Positions 32,738-44,550 of a stretch of DNA of 64,000 nucleotides are shown here, in pieces; within the stretch, counting starts at the first letter, position 1; every line of letters begins with the position of its first letter. The DNA is from Cyclaneusma minus. Taxonomy: Eukaryota > Ascomycota > Leotiomycetes > Marthamycetales > Marthamycetaceae. Under the pieces are notes generated by a model, which saw only the letters and a list, made by a program, of their open reading frames with translations, was not told the DNA's origin and did no database searches. Both the position numbers and the translations under genes were made by a program. The DNA is taken from contig JAKZHN010000046.1 of assembly GCA_037179335.1 (NCBI GenBank), positions 1-64,000 of the forward strand, written 5' to 3'.

Positions 32738-34835
32738 TCAAGAAGACTGCGGAGTCGAGCCCTCACTCTCCCCCGCCCCCGCACCCACCATGTCCGCGAC
32801 ACGCATCTTCTTGTGACTCGGACCCTCGCGCATCTCGGCCACCTCGCGCTCCAGATCATCCAGCCTTCTCTTCAACTGATTCTCGCGACGCTGACTCTCG
32901 TCCAGCTGCGCGCGCAAATTATGTTCGCTCTCACGACGCATTTCCTCGCCGCGTCTCGCATTGGCCTCATCCTGTTCCAACTGCGTGACCCTTCCTCTAA
33001 ACAGCTCATTAATCACCTCCAACTCGCTCACTCGCGTCTTGAGCGAGGCATTCGTAGCGATCAGTTGCTCGTAGGTCTGCGGAACATCGAGGTGGCGGTC
33101 GCCGTTGATCGAGTTCTCGGAGTGGCCGGGCGAGGGCTGGCGCAGGTGCAGGGGCGGCAGGGAGGGCGAGTGGTGGAATTGGTGGTCTGCTAAGGAGGTA
33201 TCAAAATGCTGCAGATGCGCGCTGAACATGGAAGGAGTTGCAGTGCGCGAGATGGGAGAGTTGGAGCCGTCGCTGTGGTGGCCGTTGGCGGACTTCTGGG
33301 AAGTTCGTCGGTGGCCTCCTGGCGGAGGAGTGCCAGCCTGGGAGCGCGTGTCGCCGAAGATGGTCGATTGCTCAAAGGCAGTGTTCTGCTGCTGGGCGGG
33401 ACGTCAGTATGCAGGCTCGCGACTCGAACTCCAGCACGGTGCCAACTTACTTTCTTCTTCTGGCTGGCCTGGCCCGAGGGGTTTGTCTTGACACGGTTGC
33501 GACTCTTGATAACGTCGGTCTTCAGGCTTATCGGTCGCGGGCGGCCATGCAACTTCAGGAACAGGCCACAGGCATTGCACAGCACGGAGCCGCTCTCATC
33601 GCGTCGCCAGAGCGGCGTGGTGGAGGTGCCGCAGTTTTGGCAGGTGGGCTGTTGCGAGTCTGAGTTAGCCATTGTTGCCATGATCCGCGCCGATTGTGCT
33701 GATTGTGAGGGCAAAGAGGTGCGATAAGGGACGATGCACCAAAATCGAATCATCGGTCCTGAAAATTTGGTGCGGTGCTGCGCCCATGGTACCTGTGGCC
33801 CGCCCGAGGCCAGCTGGACACGGCGCGCGCCGCAGCAACTGAATTCGCAAACACGAGAATGCAGGAAAGGACTCACCACTCCATTGCCTTGGCCACTGGT
33901 CGCGGGTGTCGGCATTGGCCCGTAGAAGCCATTATTGTTCGCCATGTGGGTGAGGTTGAAGGGTCTGCGAGGCGCGCACGGTTAGCTGGCCGCCTTTCTT
34001 TGAAGCTGTGAAGCGTGAGCACGCGATAAGTGTGAGATAAAGAAAGCGCCTTCGCCTCGACAATCGCGGGTGCGCGGCTGGACGAGACAGGTTGATTCGG
34101 TGTCAACAGGTCGGCCGTGAAATCGAGTCTTCTGTGAATGGCAAGTTCGCAGTCAGACACTTGGAAGGCGCCGCTTGTCTCAGCCTTCTCAACTTCGACA
34201 AAAGCCTCGACGAGATCAAGATGGTGCCAGCTAACAGAACAATTGCCAAGAACCGAGGCGAGTCTAAGGATTCCAGCTGATACTCTTGCAAACCAGTCTG
34301 AACACCGAGAATAATACTGTAGCCAGCCCCATTTCGACCTTCTCGCCCAAGGACTCCTGAGGACCTCGAAGAATCTGCTTTCCCCAGTAGTATATCCAAT
34401 ACCACAAGGGTAGCAGTATGACAGCTCATCGTCCAAGCCTCGCGGATGCTTGAAGCCATACACTTTCCCAATGGTATGAAAATACCTCGAGGCAGTATAG
34501 CAGCAGCTCCTGATCGTATTCCTCATCTTCTCATCATTCCCACACATTCTTCTCCCCAAAAAAACGTACCTTAACACAGGCCCAGTTTCCCCCTCCGCTG
34601 CGGAAACTGTCGCCAGCGCACTCAGTCCCGGCAGCTGGGGCAAATTCCTCCCACCCCCCGCTTCCATCTCCGCACTCTGCGCGCTCAGCGGTCTCGAGAT
34701 CGATTCTATCCCCGGCAGTCTGCCATCGTCCGGCGCGCTCGTCGTGCTCGTATTGAACAAGCTATGCAGGTGATCGTTTCTCTCCGGCGTGCTGTGCCGT
34801 ATTTCGACGGGCTGAGCCCGGTAGAGGGAAGCCAC
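32738..34835 (-). CDS. areB: GATA transcription factor, AreB type (nitrogen regulation), 5' end unresolved
   Basis: Nuclear GATA factor, a co-regulator opposing AreA in nitrogen metabolite control. Supported exons: 34835-34570, 33964-33877, 33648-33451 and 33388-32738. The GATA finger is C-x2-C-x18-C-x2-C in the third (TCQNCGTSTTPLWRRDESG, then LCNACGLFLKLHGRPRP). The last exon ends in a long coiled coil (YEQLIATNASLKTRVSELE onward), the C-terminal leucine-zipper feature that marks AreB/Asd4. The first listed exon is open but lacks a usable ATG at its upstream end (GTG at 34833-34835). A cag acceptor just before it suggests a short upstream exon, or translation begins at an internal ATG. The 228-nt intron 33649-33876 is stop-free and a multiple of three. 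Confidence 0.85.
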
Positions 34836-36876
34836 TGCGGAAGCCGTTTTGGCGGTTTGGGGGGTTCAACGAGGAATTAGGAATTATGTTTCTTCGGATG
34901 AAGAAGGACGGAAGACGCGCTTTGGGAACTCGTGTTGGACGCTTCGGCTTTGCTGCTGCTGATGATGACAACGCGGGCTGACAGGAGGAAACGACGGAAC
35001 GGATTTCTTCCCAGAGCAAGATGCGAGGTAAAGAGAGCAGCGATTCAGAGAGAAAGTCTGAAAGTACAGCACAACCAAAAGCAGTAATGAGTGAGTTGTC
35101 GAGATATTCAATAAATTGGAAAGCAAAGAAAGAGCGAGAGTTCTCTGACAGAAAGGTCGAGAAAAGAGAGACAGTGATGTTTTGGTGGAGCTGGGATTGG
35201 CATGTCGAACTCCTATGTTTGCGCTAGTGTAATCGCTGATCTAAATTAAGAGGCTGAGATTAGGGACCTGACGCACGCCCAGGAGGATGCAACGCAGAAC
35301 ACATTGGACCAACATTGGGAACCTGACAGAACCTGAAGAGAGGCTTACTTGTATGGCTTTGTTATTGTCGCGCAGTGTGAAAGGATTTCATACTGGCCAA
35401 TACTGTTGTTGTGCGCTGTTGGGGATGCACAAGAAGTCCGACCTGCTTTGGGCGGTCCTTCGTACAACAAATCCCATCCAGTCCTCACACCCCACAACAA
35501 AACTCAATTCCAATCTGCTCCAGTCGACGCTTATTCCAGCTATCAACAATCTTAGATAGCTGGTGAGCAGCATCCAAGTTGATGTTACATGTGCCAAGAA
35601 GTTTCCCCATGTATCTCAAGTTCTTCAGATGTACCCCTTACAGACCAAACTGCTTCTCCTTTCTTCGAGGAGATCAGATCAGAGCTCAACAGCAGCGATA
35701 AAGTCTGCCTTGTTATCGGATTCGGCACAGATGGGGGACTGATAGGGGAGACCAGGGTAGGGCTGATGATCCCACAGATCCCCCGGCCCCAGCCGCCGAT
35801 ACGAATATGTGGGCAAATCCCACGTCAATCCCTGACTCGCGAGCCCCTGAAAGGCCCAGCGAAGCAAAAACACGAAGGAACAAACTGCAACGCTGCAATC
35901 AAACCCGAACTTTTATCAGAGTTCAGACTCGCCTTCGAAACAGCTTGGCAGGGGAAATATCAATCAAAGTGAGAAGAACTTGTGCTTGAGAATTTCTTGC
36001 CGATCCCAGGGAGTAAGGAGATCTCAGACCATATCAGATCGCTGGTCAATCGCTGGGATGGATGAAGGCTGAAGCATCGACACGAGCCACGGATGACCAG
36101 ATCACATAAAATCAAATACCTTTTGCTGTGTGGGAATACCAAGCAGTTGGAGGATTGTTCTAGAAGGTCATCAGAGCCTCAAGCGGCCGTTGATGCTGAC
36201 AGTAATTGCGCCATCCCCAAATTGCGAATGCCCCGGACGCCCCATTTGCTTCCAAATCAGAAGCCTTAGGAGCCTAGGGATATGGGGCTGTGGGTAGATA
36301 TCTGACGGCACGATGTGATCACTGATCTGATGATCTGATAATTGTCGAAGAACTATGTTGAGTTTTGGGAGCAAGCTGCGAGCACTCTCAAGTTGAACGT
36401 CTCCGATCACAGCAATTAGCCAACACAGTAACACCCCAAGCTGGGGCAAAGACTAAGAATTGGAATTCAAGTAACTGAAAATGTAAAACGCAGTGCTTTG
36501 TTTCTCCATTCTTGAGCCCTTGGTATCATCAGGTCGTCGTCCGGGCAAGTAAGTATCTGCCGCCAAATTCTATCTACCATTTTTCTTGTTTATGTCCGCC
36601 CATAAAGATCACGAAAAAAACGCCTGCTCAAGGAGATGCTTGAAAACCGCCCACCCCCCAAAAGAAACAAATCGCAGGGAGAACGCAGTACCCAGTAAGT
36701 AAGGGGGGCACAGCCGAACTCATGAAAAAACGCCGAGTCCTCCACCCCTTGAGCATTCCCACCATAGCCAGCATAAACCGCCCTACCTAGCATAAGCAGC
36801 GTACCAACTACCCAGCAACCACCATAAACGCCAGACAAAAAGCCGACGACGACCAACTACCAACCACCCGCGCCCC
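34836..36876. other. Upstream region of areB and intergenic
   Basis: About 2 kb. A missing first areB exon may lie in 34836-35130. At 35679-35873 (minus) a frame with LTWDLPTYSYRRLGPGDLW looks somewhat protein-like but has no gene structure around it. No repeat blocks seen. Confidence 0.35.
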
Positions 36877-39800
36877 TCATTTAAACAAATCACGCAACTC
36901 CTCCAACCTCTTCTTCGTCGCCTCCTCCTTCCCCATCGCCTCGCGTCCTCCCTTACTATCCATACTCAAGCTCGCCAACTTCCGCTTCTTCTCTTGCAAC
37001 TGCAGCATCTTGACCTCAAAGCTGTCTTCCATGATGTATCTCACGGTCTCCACCTCTCGCTTCTGCCCCAAGCGATGCACGCGATCAATCGCCTGTGCTT
37101 CCTGTGCTGGATTGTACTGCGGCTCCATTACATACACCTTGTTCGCCGACGTCAGGTTCAAGCCCACGCCACCTGCGCCGATAGTTGCCAAGATCACGAC
37201 GATCGATGGGTCGGTGCGGAAGGCATCTAACACGGCGGTGCGTGCTTGGCGGGACAACTTGCCGTCAAGGCGTGTGTATTTGATGCCGGCGGCGTCAAGG
37301 GCGATTTGAAGAAGGTCGAGGTGGGTCGTCCAGCCCGAAAATACTACGCTCTTGATAGGCGGCTCATTAGGATCGGGATTGGCTTCCGATTCAGCCTTCG
37401 AGCGTAGCAGATCAGCGACGAGGGCTTTGGTTTTGGTGTGCGGACCGCCGTATGGGCCCAAAACCTTCTTGGCAGCTCGGCCGTTTTCTTTCGCGTCCGC
37501 GCGGGCAGACTCATCGGAGTCGATCTCGTCCTGCTTCAGCGGGAAGAGAACAGGTCGCACCTGGTTATGGCAGATATGACACGTCTGGAGTGCGGAGAAG
37601 GCGATAGAGGGGGCTTGGGAGCGGGTTTTGTAGTCGCTGATGCAGCTGTTGCAGATGATGTGAAAGCACGCGGTCATGTGGCCGATGACTTGGTCTTTGC
37701 CGTCTGCGTCGACGTTTTCGCTCGCGGCGATTTTGCGACTGCAGGCTGAGCAGGTGTCGACTCCGGTACTTTTCATCAAATTGTACATCTCGTAGGCTTT
37801 GGCAGGTGGGAGAATGTCCCTTTCCTGCTCCTCATCGCTATCGAGGTCGATGGCGGTTGATTGACTTATACCTGCCATAACCTTCATGTCTTCAGGACCA
37901 AGCATCTCCTTGCCATGGGCGCATAGCAGACGCAGGCGCAACACTGCTTGTAAAACGTGTACGTAGCTTTTGCCCCCAAGAGATTTTTCTCCCTGCCTCG
38001 TCATAACACTGACGCGCTCCTTAGCATGCTTGGTAAAGACTTCGTAGACCTTCTGTTCTTCAGGTGAGAACTTCAGCCTAACTATCTTGTCCGTACGTTT
38101 TGGCAGAGATATATTGTCCTTGAGGCGACGAATAGTGATACTATCAACGATGAGTCGGATCTTTGGGAGAATTTCGGGATCCGCCATCTTGCAGGGCGCC
38201 AGAATGCATTGAGCAAATGCTTCTCTCTTGTCAAATGGCCGAAGTCGTAAGAACCTGAAAAGTGCCCCCAGATCATCCAGGCGATTCTGCACCGGCGTTC
38301 CTGTAACAGCCCAGCGACGTTGAGCTTCCAAAAGACAAATAGCCTTGAAAGTTTGCGTCTTCTGTTCTCGAATCACATGTGCTTCATCGAGGACGATTCT
38401 GAACCAGCCAATCATCTCGAGGATACTAGGCGCCTTCTTTGCGCGAGTTGTAACACTCGATTCGCTTTTCAGAGAGCCGTAAGTGGTGATTACCAGGTCG
38501 TACTCAGCGAGTCTCTTGATATCTCTGACACGGTCAGGACCATGGTAAATGTGCCATGTCAGCCTGCCTCGCTTGACGTGCTGCTTGATCTGTTCCTCCC
38601 AGTTCGAGATCGTACTGACAGGACACACGAGGAGAGTCGTCTTCGCGTTTTGCACCAACTTAAGCTTACCACCTTCTGCGTCAAAAGTCAACGGAGACCT
38701 GCGGGCCCAGGCTTTCGAATCGTCCAGTGTTTGAGTGACTAAGGTTAGGATACTAAGCGTCTTCCCAAGTCCCATCATATCGGCAAGGATACCACCAAGC
38801 ACCTCTGAAGGTTTCTCGCGCTCTTCCTGGCCGGTTATGACATGGCGGTAGCGTTTCTGACCGCCCACGATCTTGACTCGCCAAAGCGAACTGTTGTCGG
38901 CCTCATTCTCGCCAAATGACCGTTCTGTCTCCTTGTTGGTCATGAAGTACAGACCTTGTCTCTGATGCTTCAGAAGCGGTGTCTGAATACAGTCATTTGG
39001 CTCCATCTCAGGCAGCGTCTCTGATTTCTCCAAGTTATCAAACATCCCTATCACGTCGTTTCGGATTTCTTCCACTGAGCGAACCGAGGAAGAATAAGGA
39101 GCTGGAGAGCCAGGCGCAGGGCGAGAGCCGGGCACAAGGCGGGACGCGTTGGGGTTTTGCAGAGCGTGAGGATTGCATAGTTCGAAGCCAGCTTCTAAGA
39201 ACAGCGGCGAACGCAGCCACAGCTGTTTCTGAGACAAGAACGCTCCGATTTGTGCCGCATGCTTCTTGGGTCCGTAAATGTTGAGATCCAGATTGTATCG
39301 TGCCGAAATCTCCGAGCCCGGTGGTGGATCGCCTGCTTTCTTCGGCCGTGCGAGTATCCTCGCCGAAGTTCTGACACCAAAGGTCGAGTCGAGGATAGGA
39401 CACAAGCCCCTAGAGGTGTTGACGTCCAAGCAGCCAATGGCCGATCGAGTGCAATCGGCGACATGAATGATCTGATGCTTCGCGCCGTTTTCCCTCTTCA
39501 AGACGATTTTGATCTGCGGCCACATATCTGGACTGAGACTCTTGCTACCGGGCTTGGGAGTCGGTACTTTGAAGGCATTGATATCTGCACCTTCCATGCG
39601 ACCGTAGCAAACCTCTTTCTCTGTCACATCTTCGAGGATCACAACCTCATCATCTTCTGCAGTCAAGTCGACAGCGGAACCGTTTCCCTGTGCTTCTTTG
39701 CGACCCTGCTCTCGCTGTTCCTGCACATAAGCCCCCAAGTCTCCGCCCCCTCTAGATACTGCCCACTGATCTGCTTGCGCATACCCATTCTGTGCATTTT

Positions 39801-40344
39801 CGACCTTTCGACGCTTGACCGCAGGTGCCTCTCGATCGTGAACATTGTGCAAGTTTTCCAGCATATGACTTGCGCCTGGAGTCTGTCCTCCATGACCGTT
39901 CGGAGCGGAAGCATCCGTCTCTCGTGAGCCACCAGCACCATCGAACTGGAAATCGAGTCGGGAGCCGCCCGCCAGGAAGCCGTTGGGACCGTCAAACTGG
40001 AAATTAAGCTGAGGGTGGCCGTGGCTCGCGACAGCAGGAGCGAGGCTTGCTTCACCGTTCGACTTCGGTTTTGGCTTGTTCAGACCCCGCGGGTTAAGCA
40101 AGGCTTGAGGATCGCAAGGGTTTCTCTGATGTGCTGGAACACCGTTCGCGCTCTGGAAAGGTCCGGTACGAACGGCCAGTGGATCTGTGAAAAATTGTGT
40201 CAGTACCACGCAAGTGAAGATCGGGAGGTGGCGCAAGAAGACAAGATATCAGAATGACTCGGCTGGATGCGCGTAGGAGTCTTTGACAGGCTCGAAAAGA
40301 ATAATTCAAGAAAACGTACTGTTTGGCTGGCTTTGGGAGGCCAT
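36877..40344 (-). CDS. SNF2-family ATPase with a RING finger inserted (Rad5/HLTF-like)
   Basis: Chromatin or DNA-repair translocase and probable E3 ubiquitin ligase. Exons 40344-40320 (MASQSQPN) and 40184-36877 give 1110 aa; the intron is 135 nt. The N-terminal 270 residues are low-complexity with a basic patch; a conserved region lies at about 230-400. Helicase motifs: I in DMMGLGKTLS (about 477), II DEAH (about 608), III in AVTGTPVQN. The RING, CSACSRK...CHICHNQ, spans about 819-881, between the two ATPase lobes as in Rad5/HLTF/Ris1. The C-terminal lobe has SVVFSGWTTHLDLLQ and the motif VI region VHRLGQKREVE. A HIRAN domain typical of true Rad5 is not obvious to me, so I do not assign a gene symbol. 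Confidence 0.9.
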
Positions 40345-41033
40345 CTTTGCTCATGTAACCGTCTGCTGGCTGCTTGCGCATGCAGTGTTTGGTATCTGCA
40401 TGTGGAAGGCCTGTTGCTTTGTGAAGTTGTTACCTCGGGCGGCGTCCGCGGAAATGGAACTAACGGTTGAGTCGAGAGGCACCGAGCAAAGCTAAAGAAG
40501 CGGTTTTGTAGCGGCGAGCGAGAAGCAAACGGCGGAGCAGGGTGTGAAACAGGGAAGGCGAAGGCCTCTGGATACGGAGTTTTAAGAGGTCATGTGTTGA
40601 AAGGTAAGTCTGAATCAAATTCACGGGTGTGAAGCGTCGCGGGGCCCGGCGGAGTGTTTCTCCGCTTTCCGCTTCGAGATAATCGAGAACTTCTCGTCAC
40701 GCGACGTGAAAATGCGCCATCGAAAGGAGAAGTGGTGGCAAACGTGATTACATTTGATAATTGAAATTATTTGATATTTCAGCATGTGAGAGACTGTAAC
40801 AAGCTAAAATTACAATTAACTTGATCCTGGAGAAGACCTCTAGAAGGGCACGAAATGATATGGTTGGATCATATTTAAAATCAAGGCGTCTGCTCCTGTA
40901 TTCATGTCATGCTGCCTTCTTACCACTAAAACAAACCGCTCATCGTATTCATATCCCACGTACCATATCCAGAGAAAGCCCTCTCTGTCATCTATTCAGT
41001 CTTCCAAACCAACGCCTCCCACCACATCAATCC
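40345..41033. other. Intergenic
   Basis: Between the SNF2 gene start and the CTF18 stop. No gene seen. Confidence 0.35.
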
Positions 41034-44000
41034 TCACAGCCCCCTCAACAACTCCCCAAGAGTGAGAGGCTTTCTCACAGCATTAGAAAAGCCCTCATGA
41101 TAACTGATCCACACCTTAGCCTCCACCTTAGCCGCCTTGCCACCCGCCGAGCTTCCATCAATAGACGTAGAGGCTCTCTCTTCCTTCAGAATCCTTCCAA
41201 AGAAGTCTTTCTTCACTGTCGAAATGCCGTCCGCATCTACAGCCAGAAACTCTTTGACATCTGACTTCTTTTTTGCCACCTCGTTGGCATCTTCTGCTCC
41301 TGGTCTCAAGCGAGCTTGGCGAGCTGCATTCTCTCGTGCTTTGATGCTTCGTTGGTACTCCTGATCGAGTACTTGGCGGACTGCGTAGCGGACTGGTGCT
41401 GCAGCCGTACTTGCTGCTGCCAGAGCTGTCTCGAAAATTACCAGCGAATCCAGGGGACTGCGATGCTTGTCAGTGATCTGCGTTCAAGCCAAGTCGGGGT
41501 AGAAGAGAGAACGGGAGAAGAGCAAGAAACTTACGGATTCATGCGATAGACCCATTGGTTTTGCTGTGGATTACTGCCGTCATTTTCAAGGCGACCTCGC
41601 TCAAAAATCACACCAACACCATTCATAACATCAACAGCATGGCGCACCATATCCTTCTCGGCTTGCTTTCGCACACTCGCTATGCCTTTCTCGCTGCCAC
41701 TCCCCCCCACAACTATCGGCTTGATATCAGGGGTCAGCATGCGAACAAGGAAAGGCAACAGATCCGTTGAGATGTCTTCAGGACTTCGGAAGGCTCTCAG
41801 GAGAGGAGCACTGAGGGAAGCCTGTAATTCGAGAACAGTAGCACGATTAGCCTTCTCAGCTTCGTGTGCTTCATGGTCTGCTCTCGGGCCCGAAAATGGC
41901 ACAGGCTCAGTCTCTTCTTCCTCAGCATCTTGGTTTCTCCGTCCCGTACTCTGGGTATGGCGCGATGAGCTGGCGAAGAGATCGTGGTATGCTAAAACGG
42001 GCTGGCTTAGGTATGGCATCAGTTCCCATTCTTGCTCGGAAAATATTCGGCCGGAGCACTGGTCGTGGAAGTGTAGCCATTCGTAGGCGGCGTCGGGCTT
42101 GGAAAGGACGTTGTCGTCGTTGAAAGGTTGTGATGGGTAGTTGGACCATATTTCTGTCACTATTCGGTCAACGTCACCGCTGGCTTCGACCATGGCACTG
42201 AGACGTTCCATGGCGGCTTTCTTCTCGATGTCTTTGGCATGTAAAGCCTGAACGGGGACATTCTTTGCCCGGAAGGTAGCTGGCTCGACTGCTGAGGGAG
42301 GCTTCGGAAATCCAGCACCGGAGAGAAAGACTCGGGAAACGATGTCTTTCACGTTTCCTCGACCCATTCCTCTTGCACCACTTCCCCCGTAAGATAAGTC
42401 ACCAATGATGCTCTGCTCCAACCACTTTCGTGTAAGTCTTTGGTGCTTTGTCCTTCGGAATCTTCCAGCTACCCATTCAGCAACAATCATGATGCTTCGA
42501 ATATCACCATCACTATTGCTGCCTGGATTGTTCCGCTTCTGGGGACCTGTTTCCACAGACCATGTAGCTTCACAGAGTTTCCGCACCGCATCACCATCGC
42601 ACCGAATGCCTTCGCGCTCAAAGATTGAACTGATCCGGGTGGATACGGCGGCCAAGGGTGGTGGTCGGACGTGGACAATCTCTGCAAAGCTAGATTGACG
42701 CAGAGGTCGTAGGGAAGGGTGGTAGACATCGTTGCAAATCAAGATCAAAGGTCTTGAGATTCGAAAGTCGTCTCGTTGCTTCTTCGACAAGTTTGACGTA
42801 CCGCCACTCTTGCCACTTGAGTTCTTCTGGTCTAAAATGACCAAATCAAGCAGAGCCTTGATGAAACCTCCATCTCCTGAACCCCCTGAACCCCCAACAA
42901 CTCCATCGACTTCGTCTACCACTACGCAGACAGGTCTCGCGGCGTTCTGGATCTGCCCGTCCTTGACTGATGAAGACACAGACTTGACACTCTCAGTCCC
43001 CACGGCTGTCCGGATCCTTCCTTTGACAACATCACGGCTTCTTTCATCACTTGCGTTGATCTCCATCACATCGTACCCCGCTTGCTTTGCACACACATGG
43101 GCCAGAGTTGTTTTACCCAGACCAGGGGGTCCAGTGAGAAGGAGGATTTTGCGTTGGGTTTTCTGCTCATCGAAAGGATTTGAGCTTGATTTATCGACCG
43201 CAGCGACCTTAGACTTGAGGCCTGGAAACACAATAGGGTCCCAGGCTTTCAGCCAGCGCAGAACCTGACGATGTGTACGATCATCACCAACAAGGTCCAT
43301 AAATCGTCTAGCTCGGTACTTTTCTGACCACATAGGAGTCCTGCCATCTTTCGACCTCGATTCCGGTACCTCCACAGAAGGTAGTGGTACTTCTGGCTCC
43401 GCACGCTGGGCAGCGGAGATTGTCTGTTCGCTGGTTGCGGTTTCGACTAATTGATGGATGTCGATGCCATAATAGCTCTTCTTTGCTCGTCCGGCCTTGG
43501 TGACGGACCTTTCTGCCACAATGTCCTTGAGAGAAACAGGAACAGACCGTCTCTTCTTGAATATATTGATCTTCTTGCCGGCGCAAGTTCGAACCTCCCT
43601 ATGGACGGGAGTACGACCGTTCGAGAAGGATGTAGATGCGCTTGTATTGACCGAGGTCGGGAGGGTAACAGAGCTTGTGAAGCTGTCTTGTAGTGATGCG
43701 TCGGACACATTCTTGTCCTGCTCCTGCTGGACCTCTTCCTCCTCGTCGTCATGTATGAAGCCGGCAAATGTGGTGGTATTTTCTAGGGTCGTTGTGGTGC
43801 TTTTTGTGCTTGTAGTCATCCCCCAAGAAAACCCTCCCACACTCTCCGACTGATTGACAGCACGATTTGCGAATATGGACGTTTGGTTCGCGCCGACTGG
43901 AGGGACGCTGGATTCAGATGTCTTTTGTTTCTTTGCAGCGGGCATTAACTTCTGCCACTCATCGTCGTCGTCGTCCGAGTCGTCAGCCTGAAAACCACCA

Positions 44001-44095
44001 ATGGTCTGTCGCGGTTTTCCCAAGTCAGCTCTTGCCTTGGGCGCAGGAGGCGAGGAGCTTGGCGGATAAAAAACGGGAGAGGAGATATCCGGCAT
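41034..44095 (-). CDS. CTF18: Ctf18, large subunit of an alternative clamp loader (RFC-Ctf18)
   Basis: AAA+ subunit of the Ctf18-Dcc1-Ctf8 RFC complex that loads PCNA and supports sister-chromatid cohesion. Exons 44095-41535 and 41457-41034 give 994 aa; the intron is 77 nt. The N-terminus has an acidic patch (DDSDDDDDEW) and a KKRR motif. Walker A GPPGLGKTT is near residue 321, followed by EINASDERS; Walker B DEVDG is near 395. The C-terminal exon ends in VWISYHEGFSNAVRKPLTL, the region that binds Dcc1/Ctf8 in this family. It is head to head with the Zn2Cys6 gene (455 bp). Confidence 0.95.
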
Positions 44096-44550
44096 GATGG
44101 ATGCAATGGCCGTAGCAGAGTTCGTAAATCAGTATCTCAGAGCCTTGGATTGGATGTTGACGCGTCGTTGGTTGCGATTAGGACTAGGCTTAGGCTTAGG
44201 AAACGAGACGCGAGACGCGAGACGCGTAAATTGACTTTCAGCCATCAAGTCTCGGACAGACCGGCACCGAGCGCCCGAGTCCCTCGGGCTCTCGACCCGA
44301 CAGTCCCCGCACGTGCACCCAATCTTTGCTATCGCACGTCAATATCACCCGATCCCCCAGTGCCACTCCAACGTCGCGTCACTGCCGTTCCGTTGTTGTC
44401 GTATTCCCGTAAACCCGTCGAATTCCCATCCATCCGACGCTGTGCCACTCTCCCAATCCGACCAATGCGAAAGTTAAAGCACGCCGATTGGGAAACTACC
44501 TTTCACATTCCTAGCTAAAGTGGCTTGTCACTCGGTAGCCGACAGCAACT
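44096..44550. promoter_or_regulatory. Divergent promoter region of CTF18 and the Zn2Cys6 gene
   Basis: 455 bp between start codons. It includes tandem acgcgag units (about 44207-44227, gacgcgagacgcgagacgcg), which contain ACGCG, the core of the MCB cell-cycle box. For a replication gene such as CTF18 this is a fitting regulatory site, although the copies overlap as a short tandem repeat. Confidence 0.5.

Noticed and set aside
35679..35873. Protein-like minus-strand frame (WDLPTYSYRRLGPGDLW)
   Set aside because: No start context, splice partners or family; could be a chance frame or a very old relic.
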